Shown: in pieces, positions 1 through 12,334 of the stretch
How positions within the stretch are numbered: the first letter of the stretch is position 1
Layout: each line of letters begins with the position of its first letter
Position numbers and translations under genes: made by a program
The notes under the pieces: model-generated
Seen by the model: only the letters and a program-made list of their open reading frames with translations
What the model was told of the DNA's origin: nothing
Databases searched by the model: none
DNA from: Symsagittifera roscoffensis
Taxonomy: Eukaryota; Xenacoelomorpha; Acoela; Convolutidae
Reading direction: 5' to 3'
Length of the DNA stretch: 59,405 nt
Assembly: GCF_963678635.1 (NCBI RefSeq)
Contig: NW_026971672.1
Coordinates: 7,501 to 66,905 of the forward strand

Positions 1-2244
1 CATTAGGTATAAATATTTTACATAGGGATCATTAGGTATAAATATTTTACATAGGGATCATTAGGTATAGATATTTACATAGGGATCATCAGGTATAAAA
101 ATTTTACATAGGGATCATTAGGAATAAAAATTTTACATAGGGATCATTAGGTATAACTTTTTTACATAGGGATCATTAGGTATAAATATTTTACATAGGG
201 ATCATTAGGTATAAATTTTTTACATAGGGATCATTATGTATACATTTTTTACATAGGGATCATTAGGTATAAAAATTTTATATAGGGATCATTAGTTATA
301 AATTTTTTACATAGGGACCATTAGGTATAAAAATTTTACATAGGGATCATTAGGTATAAAAATTTTACATAGGGATCATTAGGTATAATTTTTTTACATA
401 GGGATCATTAGGTATATTTTTTTTTACATAGGGATCATTAGGTATAAATATTTTACATAGGGATCATTAGGTATAAATTTTTTACATAGGGATCATTATG
501 TATAAATTTTTTACATAGGGATCATTAGGTATAAAAATTTTACATAGGGATCATTAGGTATAAATTTTTTACATAGGGATCATTAGGTATATAAATTTTA
601 CATAGGGATTATTAGGTATAAAAATTTTACATAGGGATCATTAGGTATAATTTTTTTACATAGGGATCATTAGGTATAAATATTTTATATAGGGATCATT
701 AGGTATAAATATTTTACATAGGGATCATTAGGTATAGATATTTACATAGGGATCATTAGGTATAAAAATTTTACATAGGGATCATTAGGTAAAAAAATTT
801 TACATAGGGATCATTAGGTATAAATTTTTTACATAGGGATCATTAGGTATAAATTTTTTACCATAGGGATCATTAGGTATAAATTTTGTACATAGGGATC
901 ATTAGGTATAAATATTTTACATAGGGATCATTAGGTATAAATTTTTTACATAGGGATCATTATGTATAAATTTTTTACATAGGGATCATTAGGTATAAAA
1001 ATTTTACAGAGGGATCATTAGGTATAAATTGTTTACATAGGGATCATTAGGTATAAAAATTTTACATAGGGATCATTAGGTATAAAAATTTTACATAGGG
1101 ATCATTAGGTATAATTTTTTTACATAGGGATCATTAGGTATAAATATTTTACATAGGGATCATTAGGTATAAATATTTTACATAGGGATCATTAGGTATA
1201 AATATTTTACATAGGGATCATTAGGTATAGATATTTACATAGGGATCATCAGGTATAAAAATTTTACATAGGGATCATTAGGAATAAAAATTTTACATAG
1301 GGATCATTAGGTATAAATTTTTTACATAGGGATCATTAGGTATAAATTTTTTACCATAGGGATCATTAGGTATAAATTTTTTACATAGGGATCATTAGGT
1401 ATAAAAAATTTACATAGGGATCATTTAGTAAAGAAATTGAAAAAAAAATTTGAAAAAAAAAAACTGAAAACAAATTTGAAAAAAAAATTGAAAAAAAAAT
1501 TTGAAAAAAAAAAACTGAAAAAAATTTTTTTTGGAAATTTTTGGACGAAAAATTTTTTGGAAAAATTTTTACATAGGGATCATTAGGTATAAAAATTTAC
1601 ATAGGGATCATTAGGTATAAAAATTTTACATAGGGATCATTAGGTATAATTTTTTTACATAGGGATCATTAGGTATAAATATTTTACATAGGGATCATTA
1701 GGTATAAATATTTTACATAGGGATCATTAGGTATAAATATTTTACATAGGGATCATTAGGTATAAATATTTTACATAGGGATCATTAGGTATAAATATTT
1801 TACATAGGGATCATTAGGTATAGATATTTACATAGGGATCATCAGGTATAAAAATTTTACATAGGGATCATTAGGTATAAAAATTTTACATAGGGATCAT
1901 TAGGTATAAATTTTTTTACCATAGGGATCATTAGGTATAAATTTTTTACATAGGGATCATTAGGTATAAAAAATTTACATAGGGATCATTTTAGTAAAGA
2001 AATTTGAAAAAAAATTTTGAAAAAAAAAACTGAAAAAAATTTTGAAAAAAAAAATTGAAAAAAAAATTTGAAAAAAAAAATTGAAAAAATTTTTTTTTGG
2101 AAATTTTTGGATGAAAAAAATTTTTGGAAAAATTTTTACATAGGGATCAATAGGTATAAATATTTTACGTAGGGATCATTAGGTATAAATATTTTACATA
2201 GGGATCATTAGGTATAAATATTTACATAGGGATCATTAGGTATA
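1..2244. repeat. AT-rich satellite, ~29-bp unit, with higher-order blocks
   Basis: About 65-70 head-to-tail copies of a 28-30 bp unit. The constant part reads ACATAGGGATCATTAGGTAT and the variable part is a short A/T run. Two low-complexity blocks of GAAAAAAAATTTG-type sequence interrupt the array near 1,420-1,565 and 1,990-2,130 and resemble each other. Unit variants recur in order: the pair with ATCAGG then a GATATTT spacer appears near 60-130, 1,220-1,290 and 1,810-1,870, so the array has higher-order periods of roughly 580 and 1,160 bp. The array continues beyond the left edge. No open frame is supported. Confidence 0.97.
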
Positions 2245-2284
2245 ATCTATACCCAATGATCCCTGTAGGGATCACCCCCCCCCC
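2229..2284. repeat. hairpin cap at the satellite end, then a C10 run
   Basis: The last satellite unit is followed immediately by its own near-perfect inverted copy: a 16-bp stem at 2,229-2,244, a 3-nt loop and the partner stem at 2,248-2,263 with one mismatch. A second small hairpin, GATCCC-tgta-GGGATC, overlaps it at 2,258-2,273 and is followed by ten C. This marks the array boundary, and beyond it the satellite does not resume. Confidence 0.85.
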
Positions 2285-3785
2285 GATCCCAGTGTCGTAT
2301 ATCTATACTACTCACTGTTTTCACTAGTTCGTACAATTAGAGCTGCTTAGCACCTCAATTAAGACAAATTGGTGGTGGCAACAAAGAAAACGAAAACCTT
2401 ATCAGACAATTTTATATATAAAAACTGTACGATATGCATTTTTTCAAAAAAAATAGTTTGAGTTGAATATTTTTTATCCTGCTTCGTTTGCAAACTTTTG
2501 ATTGCAAACTATACCGCAGTCTAAGATGAGTTTTTCACTCAAAAACCCAAAAAGCACAGGAAAATTAATTTTTTTAAGCATAATCTTTTTTTTCATGTTA
2601 AGCTTAACATAATTTTGTTTAAAAATTTATGCCACTGTTTTCAACCACCGAAACTTTCAAAATAAAGATTTTTTGGGCATACGCAAAAAGTTTCGTTTTT
2701 GTTCTATATTTTTGTGACTCGAACGAAACTGTATGATAATCCTTTTTTCAAAGTATGAATTTTTATGATTGACATTTTTGTCAATATGAGTAAAGATATC
2801 TTTACTAGCCAGCCAATTGGGGTCTCTCTAGCGTTTTGGCAGAACTCTCAAAATCCGAAATGGTTGCCCAAAAAATCTACAAATTTTGACAAAACGTGTG
2901 CATGATGACGGAAGTAATATTTTTAAATTCACCTCCATTTAAAAAGTTTAATATTCATCTTGGTGAAAATCAATACAGTGGTTCTCCTAAGAGAATTGTT
3001 ATCCTCAAAAGCATTTTTATTAAACTTGATTTTTTTAAAAAAATTTCCCACTCGTTAACCCATTAAACTCGTTGAATGGGTTACACCTATCTGAATTGTA
3101 GTGCATCTACATTTTGAACGTTTGTTAGCTGCAAAGGTGATAGGGTTTTAGTGGGCTCAAAAAAAAGCAGCGTAGTTAGTGAAAACATTGGGTTTTTTTA
3201 CTAATATCATCCCCCTATTGAGAAAAAGAGGAATAGTTGCAGGATATAAATTCGCGTATGCATAATCGTTGACTTCGTTTTTAATAGGGGTGGTAAACTC
3301 TAAAAGGTTCAAAACATTTTATAGGATTGTTTTTTTTCCAGAAAAACAAAATCGTCTTTTTGGTCACACTGGTTTTGACTTGGTTCGCCATTTTACCAAT
3401 TGATCCCGTTTTTTTCGGATTTTTTTTCAACCATAATTTGTGAGGTCAAAGGCTGTAACTAAATGTCGCAGGAAACTTTTTCCATGGTGGATTTAAACTT
3501 TATAATAGCAAAAGAATTCAGGATTTCATCTTTTTTCTGGCATCATCTTTTTTTAAAAGATTACAGTATTCAAAAACGCGTTTTCAAACCGCCTGTTGAC
3601 TATACTTAAAAAATTTGTAATTCTTAAAATGATTTTTTCTTTCTTATAAGATATGCAGAGAAAAAGCGTTTTTCTCAATATTCGGACATTAAAATTATTT
3701 TTTTCGATCGACACTCATTTGTGAGGGGATGGAGAAAAGCGTTGTTGATCGCAACGACTGAGCTGAACTTTGCTCGGCGAAAATT
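2285..3785. other. unassigned non-coding sequence
   Basis: AT-rich sequence with frequent homopolymer T and A runs and stops in all frames. I see no recognisable gene, RNA or transposon end. Confidence 0.6.
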
Positions 3786-4048
3786 TTTTTTAAAAATCAG
3801 GTAATCCAAAAACTTAAAACTTTAAAAAAGAAATCAGGTGATCTATTCTATCCAAAAACTGAAAGTTTCAAAAATGAAATCAGGTGATCTATTTTATCCA
3901 AAAACTGAAAATTTTAAAAAAGAAATCAGGTGATCTATTTTATCCAAAATTTGAAAATTTTTAAAAAAGAAATCAGATGATCTATTTTATCCAAAACCTG
4001 AAAATTTTAAAAAAAGAAATCAGATGATCTATTTTATCCAAAAAAGCA
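3786..4048. repeat. ~46-bp tandem repeat, about six copies
   Basis: Successive copies share AAATCAGGTGATCTATTTTA followed by TCCAAAAACTGAAA and an A/T spacer. Later copies change GGTGATC to GATGATC. The unit length drifts from 46 to 49 bp because of A-run length. The array is confined to this interval. Confidence 0.85.
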
Positions 4049-6380
4049 ATCGCTCTCATAGAGACAGTTTTATGAAATGATAAGATTCATATTCAAAAAC
4101 CTTAAATGGGATTAAATTTTCTGTGCGATGCAGCAAGAACCGGATTTCTCGACTATCATTCAATTGTCAGTGATTTTCTGTGCTCAATCATAACTTGATC
4201 TAGTGTAAGACAGCGCCTCGCTTTCCATCGAAGCTTTCAACGATTAAATAGTTCTCAAATTATATGCTAAATTACAGAGCTTTTCCAAGGTTTGAATAAC
4301 ACCAGCTGTCTTTTTTTTTGTTTTGACGATTTAATAATTATTTAATTAAAGACCTTCAATTGATTTTCAAATGGTTCAATTTATTTGAGCGCAACATCCG
4401 TTCAAAATTGACTTTTCATTTTTTATTTACATTAAAACTCCTTTTTCAACATTAAGCATGGATGCAAATCAAAAAAATCCGTCAAGTAAATTACAAATAG
4501 GGGCTTAAGTTTGAAAGATTCCGACTTCATCTTTTTGAAAAACTGCTGTGTTTTGTTAGTTTTATCTTCCTTTGATGCTGGTTTCTTTGGCAACAGAAAA
4601 TATCCAATGGTTTTTGTTTTCAATGTTCTAAGCAATAATTTCGAAAAATTAAAAACGCAATGGAACGAGAAAAGTTTGTTTTTGATGAACATTTTGATGC
4701 TCAGTCGAACACTTATTGAATTCAAAAAACAGGATTCAAATTTAGAAAGCTTTTGTACATATACTGAAAAATGTACCTTTCAATTGATTTTTCCACGGAT
4801 ACCCGATTTCTTAAATTGATTTGGATTGAAGAGAAGACTCTAACCGCACGGCAATTACATGGATGAAAATTGCTTAAAGTTGAGTTCCATCGTCAGTTTC
4901 TTTAAAATGAAAACAAATGCTAATAATTAGTTAAAAGTTGATTATATTGCTATTATTTAAAAAAGCATTAAAATTCTTTACCAATCAAATATAATTCATT
5001 ATTTTTTTAGAGGTAAAGACAGTAAAACTCCATTATATTCATTTTTTTCCACTTTATAGATAGTGGACAAGGCTTGTATGTGTGCATTTATAAATGTATG
5101 TTTATACTATTTTTGACATTGACTGCGCGCCAAAAAGTGGCCTTATTGACATGTAATTTCAATAAACTGACAAAAGAAATCTATCACAACATTTGACAGT
5201 CAATATTTACTAACTGGGAGAGGGTTCGGTTCTGGTTTTTGGCGCCATTTTGTGAACGAAAAACTACAACATTTTTTAAATTTTTTTGCAACTTTTTTTT
5301 GATTTTTATATGATTTCTTTTTGTTTTTTCCAGTTTGCCTATTTACTATGACTGTTGAATATGCTTACCTTTTAGTTTGAGATTTGGGTTGCTTTGTTGT
5401 AAGACAATCACATCGAGCACATTGTCTTCCGTCAAGAACGATGAAAAATAGCCGAAAGTTGTTAAGACGGATGAAACATACCCGATTTCAGCCGAAACGG
5501 TCAAAATATACTGAATTTGATCAGGACGATAAAAAAAATAGTATGAGTATCTCAAACCATGAAAATACTCGCATTAAGCCGAAGCTCCGAGTGTAACCGA
5601 CTCTGCCCCTTGAATTCATCAAAAAACTAGTTCATTTTTAAAAGAAGGTCAAAAAACTTTTTAAAAAAATAGAAAAAATTGCCGATGATAGTCCTGGCCA
5701 GCAAACAATAGCCCGAAGACTTGAAAAAATTTGTCCGAAGACTTGAAAAAAATTGCCCATGATCTCAAAAACTAGAAAATAAGTTTTTTTTTGTTGCGCC
5801 TTTGAACGAGACAGCCAAATTTATCTTAACTTCGGTAACTGAAACGAACTTCAATAACAACCTGCTACACTGAGCTTACCAATTAAAAATTAAATTGCCA
5901 TTCAACGGGAAAGTAAAATTTTGCGGAAAAATTTACGATGAATCGGACAAACGGAAATTGAGATGTATATATTATATTTGTGACAAGATTGCCGAATATT
6001 TGTGAAAAGATTGTGAAAAGATTGCCGAAATTGAAAAATTTAAACTGCAATTCTGAGTAAATTCAATAACTGAATTTTGCTCTTAAATTCCTGATAGCTT
6101 CATATCAGACTTGATACGTCACAAAGCTTCAGGCTGGAAGATAATTTTGCAAAAACAGCAACGTTTCTGTTATCACAAACAATCAATTTTTGGAAATTTG
6201 TTCTAAAGTATAAGACTTTCATTAAGGGTTTTTAAAATGGATTTTAATTTAAAAAGTTGGACCCTGCGTTGAAGCCCTAGATTTAGAGAATTAGAGAATT
6301 AGAGAAGCCGCAGACAATTTTGACGAAATAGGCCAAAAAATTAGAGAACAAGAATTAAGGGGGTGGTTGGCAATATTTTT
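4049..6380. other. unassigned non-coding sequence
   Basis: Short overlapping open frames exist on both strands near 4,430-4,820 and 5,350-5,600 but have no recognisable domain and biased, low-complexity composition. A short repeat of CCGAAGACTTGAAAAAATT lies near 5,710-5,755. Nothing here is supportable as a gene. Confidence 0.5.
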
Positions 6381-9357
6381 TCTTCAACAAATCAAAAGAC
6401 ATTTTGTTAATATGAGATAATATTTTGTCTTATTTATAACAAATTTTTGCACCTAACGGTACTGATTACTGGCAAACAAGATCTGTAGTTTCCGTACAAT
6501 CTAATTTGGACAATAAAGGTAAAAAAAACTATAATTTTCTAGTTATTTTTTAATGAAATATTGATGGCGTCCCTCATAAAAGAGGAACCTCATAAAAGAA
6601 AAATTTGATCACATTGTCCGAGCATGAGTTCTTTTCAGCCAATCAGAAACGGGTATCAAAAAAATTTATAGAATAACCCAGGCCGTGACAATTCCATGCC
6701 TACCCCCCTTCCCCACCCACCTTCATAAACATCAGTTCAAGGTTAAATTGGAAATTCAAAAATTTTTTTCACGCCATTGCTAGTCTGCATGCCAATTTTT
6801 GTAGCAATCGGCCAATGTGAACAAAAAGATACTTAAAAAAATCGCATGTCGTTGGGAAAGGATAAACAGCCGAAATCTCTAAGCAGTTGTTTTTTTTTTT
6901 TAAATTTAATTGTTAAGTAGGGGCGGATCAAGGATTTTCTCGAGGCTGGGGTGGGGTGGAAGCTGAGTTATTTCAAAAACAATTTCGTCGTTCTTTTTAA
7001 AGCTGGCCAAACTTTCTGCGCCACAGGAGAAACTTTTAGAAACAAGGCAAAAAAAGACTCTTTTGAAAATCTTGACCAAAAAATCACGTTTTATCCGCGC
7101 GCGCTTTCCCTCAACATTTTTAATTATCGAACTTTATTAATTAAAAAATATTACAAAAAGGGAACCTCTGGTTCGGCAGGGGGTCCCCCTCATCCCTGAA
7201 TCCTTCACTAAGACTGTGAACAGCTAAATACCCTCTTATTTATACCAGACTGTGTTTTTCTTTTCTTCTCTCTCCAGCTGAAAAATTTGGCTGTTAAGTT
7301 TTTGATTCTATTGTCCGAGCCTTATTTTCAGCCAATCAGAAAAAATTAATCAATAAGAAAACCAATTAATCCAGGCCGTGACAATTCGATGCCTACCCCC
7401 TCCCACCTTCATAAACATCAGTTTCATGGTGTAATGAGGGGTCTTACAAGGTTAAATGTGAAATTCAATTTTTTTTCACGTCATAGCTAGTCTGCATGCC
7501 AATTTTTGTAGCACCGGTTGATGTGAACAAAAAAGATATTAAAAAAATTGCATGTGTGAGTGGAAAAGGATAAAGAGCCAATATCTCTAAGCAGTTTTTT
7601 TTTGAAAAACTTCAATTGTTAAGCAGGGGCGGATCAAGGATTTTCTCGAGGCTGGGGGTGGGGTGCAAGCTGAGTTATTTCACAAAAAATTCTTGTCGAA
7701 CTTTTTATAGCTGGCCAAATTTTCTGCGCCGCAAGAGACAATTTTAAAAACTAGGCAAAAAAAGACTTTCGAAAATCTTGACCAAAAAATCACATTTTAT
7801 CCGCGCGCGCTTTCCCTCAACATTTTTAATGACTGTGAACAGATAAATACCCTCTTATTTATACCAGACTGTGTTTTTCTTTCCTTCTCTCTCCAGCTGC
7901 AAAATTTTGCTGGTAAATCTTTGATCACATTGCCCGAGCCTCGTGAAAATTTGCCCGCAGACCCAAGCGAGTAAAATTGCTAAGGTACCCCATAAAATTG
8001 ATACCATTACAAGTTGAGAGAGAACTAAAATAGCCTCAGACTGAAAAACATAAAAAGTTTTGAAAATCAATCTGGGCTGGACAATAATGGTAAGTTTGGG
8101 GCGTTTGATCTTTGAGTGGTTTTTGAAACAAGGCTTGAAACACATACACGAAAGATTGGAATTTTTGTAATTTCGAACATTTCGAACATTTCTAAAAATT
8201 TATAGATGAGCATGTCTGGCCGAATTTTTATTACAATTGATCGGATGGTCAATGGTGGGGATCAAAAAGGATCGCTTGTTTTTTTCTGATCTTTAGTTTC
8301 TTTCAAGATTGAAAAAAAATGCAACTCATTGTCAACCAACTATTCGCGATCGTTTTTTAAAATCAGACATGAATATCCAATAATAACTTTTTATGGTTTT
8401 TTGAATATTTGAAATATTCAACTGCGGAAATGTTCCTTTGGGCAGTGAATAGCATATTATTGGGAGCCATAACGAAGGCCACCTTCTAAGAGCTCTTAGA
8501 AGGTGGCCTTCGTTATGGCTTCTAATAGTACGCTTTTCACTGCCCAAGGAAATATTTCCGCAGATCATTTGAAATAGCCAACAAAAAGAAACTTTCAGAT
8601 CTGAAATAGCCAAGAAAAAGAAAATTTCAGATCTGAAATAGCCAAGAAAAAGAAAATTCATGCGTTATTTAAACATTTCACAACCTATTCCAGGTCTAAA
8701 ATTTAGAACTGAAATAGATAATTTCAGATCTGTTTTAAAGAATTCACTGGGTACGGGAGGCAATTATTTTTAATTCTTGAAATAAACTCTCCATTTAATC
8801 AGGGGGGACGCAAGTTAGGGGGGACAATCTCTGCTTAAAATAAAAAAATTAAAAAATTGACTCTTATTACTAGAGGCGGACAACTAGTTTTTTTTTGCGG
8901 GTGGATTTCGCATTTTGATGTTTTTTGTTTCACGTTTTAAGTTGCGCTTACTCTGCTGTAGTACCGTTTAGCTCCTTCAGAAGTGAGACGTCAACGTCTT
9001 AAATATTACTAAAAATGACTTTTTGAGCATGAATAAATTCAAAAAAATGTCAGCTTGTCTGAAAATTTGTCTAAAGTTTTGTCTGAAATTTTGTCTGAGA
9101 CTGGTCCTAAATTTCTTTGTGCAACTGCTTTAGGTTTGGTTTTTTAAACCACTCGGTGAGTTTCCCTTCTCCATCGCAAACTTTTGATACTACGAAAGTC
9201 GCCTAAAAATTGATCCAACGCCAATTTACTTGCCCCTCCACCAAAACATAAAATTTTAACTTTTAAACTGTTTCAAAAACTTCGAAATGGATCCATTTTT
9301 GCATAGTGATCAGATTTGTTCTTCATACCAATACATAGAAAGATAGCGCGGATCGGT
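6381..9357. repeat. 2,977-bp tandem duplication, copy 1
   Basis: This interval is repeated head-to-tail with only scattered differences; matching landmarks are offset by exactly 2,977 bp. Within the unit, two diverged direct sub-repeats (about 6,590-7,255 and 7,310-7,875) share GGGGCGGATCAAGGATTTTC, a GC-rich CCGCGCGCGCTTTCC stretch and ATACCCTCTTATTTATACCA. The GGGGCGGAT..AAGGATTTT..GGGG signature is common at the ends of animal DNA transposons, so the unit probably derives from non-autonomous transposon sequence. Open frames here (for example 82 and 109 codons) are by-products of the repeat. Confidence 0.95.
8422..8563. repeat. 142-bp palindrome with a perfect 56-bp core (copy 1)
   Basis: Positions 8,465-8,520 form a perfect palindrome with no loop, centred on GAGCTC at 8,492/8,493. 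The arms extend imperfectly to 8,422 and 8,563, from CTGCGGAAA at one edge to TTTCCGCAG at the other. A ~32-bp direct repeat (GAAATAGCCAAGAAAAAGAA followed by an AATTTCAGATCT-type tail) occurs about three times just downstream, 8,568-8,655. The shape fits a fold-back MITE. Confidence 0.95.
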
Positions 9358-12334
9358 TCTTCAACAAATCAAAAGACATTTTGTTAATATGAGATAATAT
9401 TTTGTCTTATTTATAACAAATTTTTGCACCTAACGGTACTGATTACTGGCAAACAAGATCTGTAGTTTCCGTACAATCTAATTTGGACAATAAAGGTAAA
9501 AAAAACTATAATTTTCTAGTTATTTTTTTAATGAAATATTGATGGCGTCCCTCATAAAAGAGGAACCTCATAAAAGAAAAATTTGATCACATTGTCCGAG
9601 CATGAGTTCTTTTCAGCCAATCAGAAACGGGTATCAAAAAAATTTATAGAATAACCCAGGCCGTGACAATTCCATGCCTACCCCCCTTCCCCACCCACCT
9701 TCATAAACATCAGTTCAAGGTTAAATTGGAAATTCAAAAATTTTTTTCACGCCATTGCTAGTCTGCATGCCAATTTTTGTAGCAATCGGCCAATGTGAAC
9801 AAAAAGATACTTAAAAAAATCGCATGTCGTTGGGAAAGGATAAACAGCCGAAATCTCTAAGCAGTTGTTTTTTTTTTTAAATTTAATTGTTAAGTAGGGG
9901 CGGATCAAGGATTTTCTCGAGGCTGGGGTGGGGTGGAAGCTGAGTTATTTCAAAAAAAATTTCGTCGTTCTTTTTAAAGCTGGCCAAACTTTCTGCGCCA
10001 CAGGAGAAACTTTTAGAAACAAGGCAAAAAAAGACTCTTTTGAAAATCTTGACCAAAAAATCACGTTTTATCCGCGCGCGCTTTCCCTCAACATTTTTAA
10101 TTATCGAACTTTATTAATTAAAAAATATTACAAAAAGGGAACCTCTGGTTCGGCAGGGGGTCCCCCTCATCCCTGAATCCTTCACTAAGACTGTGAACAG
10201 CTAAATACCCTCTTATTTATACCAGATTGTGTTTTTCTTTTCTTCTCTCTCCAGCTGAAAAATTTGGCTGTTAAGTTTTTGATTCTATTGTCCGAGCCTT
10301 ATTTTCAGCCAATCAGAAAAAATTAATCAATAAGAAAACCAATTAATCCAGGCCGTGACAATTCGATGCCTACCCCCTCCCACCTTCATAAACATCAGTT
10401 TCATGGTGTAATGAGGGGTCTTACAAGGTTAAATGTGAAATTCAATTTTTTTTCACGTCATAGCTAGTCTGCATGCCAATTTTTGTAGCACCGGTTGATG
10501 TGAACAAAAAAGATATTAAAAAAATTGCATGTGTGAGTGGAAAAGGATAAAGAGCCAATATCTCTAAGCAGTTTTTTTTTGAAAAACTTCAATTGTTAAG
10601 CAGGGGCGGATCAAGGATTTTCTCGAGGCTGGGGGTGGGGTGCAAGCTGAGTTATTTCACAAAAAATTCTTGTCGAACTTTTTATAGCTGGCCAAATTTT
10701 CTGCGCCGCAAGAGACAATTTTAAAAACTAGGCAAAAAAAGACTTTCGAAAATCTTGACCAAAAAATCACATTTTATCCGCGCGCGCTTTCCCTCAACAT
10801 TTTTAATGACTGTGAACAGATAAATACCCTCTTATTTATACCAGACTGTGTTTTTCTTTCCTTCTCTCTCCAGCTGCAAAATTTTGCTGGTAAATCTTTG
10901 ATCACATTGCCCGAGCCTCGTGAAAATTTGCCCGCAGACCCAAGCGAGTAAAATTGCTAAGGTACCCCATAAAATTGATACCATTACAAGTTGAGAGAGA
11001 ACTAAAATAGCCTCAGACTGAAAAACATAAAAAGTTTTGAAAATCAATCTGGGCTGGACAATAATGGTAAGTTTGGGGCGTTTGATCTTTGAGTGGTTTT
11101 TGAAACAAGGCTTGAAACACATACACGAAAGATTGGAATTTTTGTAATTTCGAACATTTCGAACATTTCTAAAAATTTATAGATGAGCATGTCTGGCCGA
11201 ATTTTTATTACAATTGATCGGATGGTCAATGGTGGGGATCAAAAAGGATCGCTTGTTTTTTTCTGATCTTTAGTTTCTTTCAAGATTGAAAAAAAATGCA
11301 ACTCATTGTCAACCAACTATTCGCGATCGTTTTTTAAAATCAGACATGAATATCCAATAATAACTTTTTATGGTTTTTTGAATATTTGAAATATTCAACT
11401 GCGGAAATGTTCCTTTGGGCAGTGAATAGCATATTATTGGGAGCCATAACGAAGGCCACCTTCTAAGAGCTCTTAGAAGGTGGCCTTCGTTATGGCTTCT
11501 AATAGTACGCTTTTCACTGCCCAAGGAAATATTTCCGCAGATCATTTGAAATAGCCAACAAAAAGAAACTTTCAGATCTGAAATAGCCAAGAAAAAGAAA
11601 ATTTCAGATCTGAAATAGCCAAGAAAAAGAAAATTCATGCGTTATTTAAACATTTCACAACCTATTCCAGGTCTAAAATTTAGAACTGAAATAGATAATT
11701 TCAGATCTGTTTTAAAGAATTCACTGGGTACGGGAGGCAATTATTTTTAATTCTTGAAATAAACTCTCCATTTAATCAGGGGGGACGCAAGTTAGGGGGG
11801 ACAATCTCTGCTTAAAATAAAAAAATTAAAAAATTGACTCTTATTACTAGAGGCGGACAAATAGTTTTTTTTTGCGGGTGGATTTCGCATTTTGATGTTT
11901 TTTGTTTCACGTTTTAAGTTGCGCTTACTCTGCTGTAGTACCGTTTAGCTCCTTCAGAAGTGAGACGTCAACGTCTTAAATATTACTAAAAATGACTTTT
12001 TGAGCATGAATAAATTCAAAAAAATGTCAGCTTGTCTGAAAATTTGTCTAAAGTTTTGTCTGAAATTTTGTCTGAGACTGGTCCTAAATTTCTTTGTGCA
12101 ACTGCTTTAGGTTTGGTTTTTTAAACCACTCGGTGAGTTTCCCTTCTCCATCGCAAACTTTTGATACTACGAAAGTCGCCTAAAAATTGATCCAACGCCA
12201 ATTTACTTGCCCCTCCACCAAAACATAAAATTTTAACTTTTAAACTGTTTCAAAAACTTCGAAATGGATCCATTTTTGCATAGTGATCAGATTTGTTCTT
12301 CATACCAATACATAGAAAGATAGCGCGGATCGAA
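9358..12334. repeat. 2,977-bp tandem duplication, copy 2
   Basis: Near-identical copy of the preceding unit. The junction reads GCGCGGATCGGTTCTTCAAC at copy 1/copy 2, while copy 2 ends in GCGCGGATCGAATTATG. Differences seen are single-base changes and homopolymer-length changes, such as CAAAAACAATTT versus CAAAAAAAATTT and CAGACTG versus CAGATTG. The duplication is either very recent or an assembly product. Confidence 0.95.
11399..11540. repeat. 142-bp palindrome with a perfect 56-bp core (copy 2)
   Basis: Second copy of the palindrome carried in the duplicated unit; the perfect core is at 11,442-11,497. No base differences from copy 1 were seen in the core. The same triple ~32-bp repeat follows. 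Confidence 0.95.

Noticed and set aside
1-2244. Array of ~29-bp repeats considered as a CRISPR array
   Set aside because: Units are contiguous with no unique spacers, and the genome is eukaryotic; it is a satellite.
6951-11638. Paired open frames of 61-109 codons in the tandem duplication
   Set aside because: They are identical because the DNA is duplicated, have no domains, and overlap the palindrome and transposon-end repeats.
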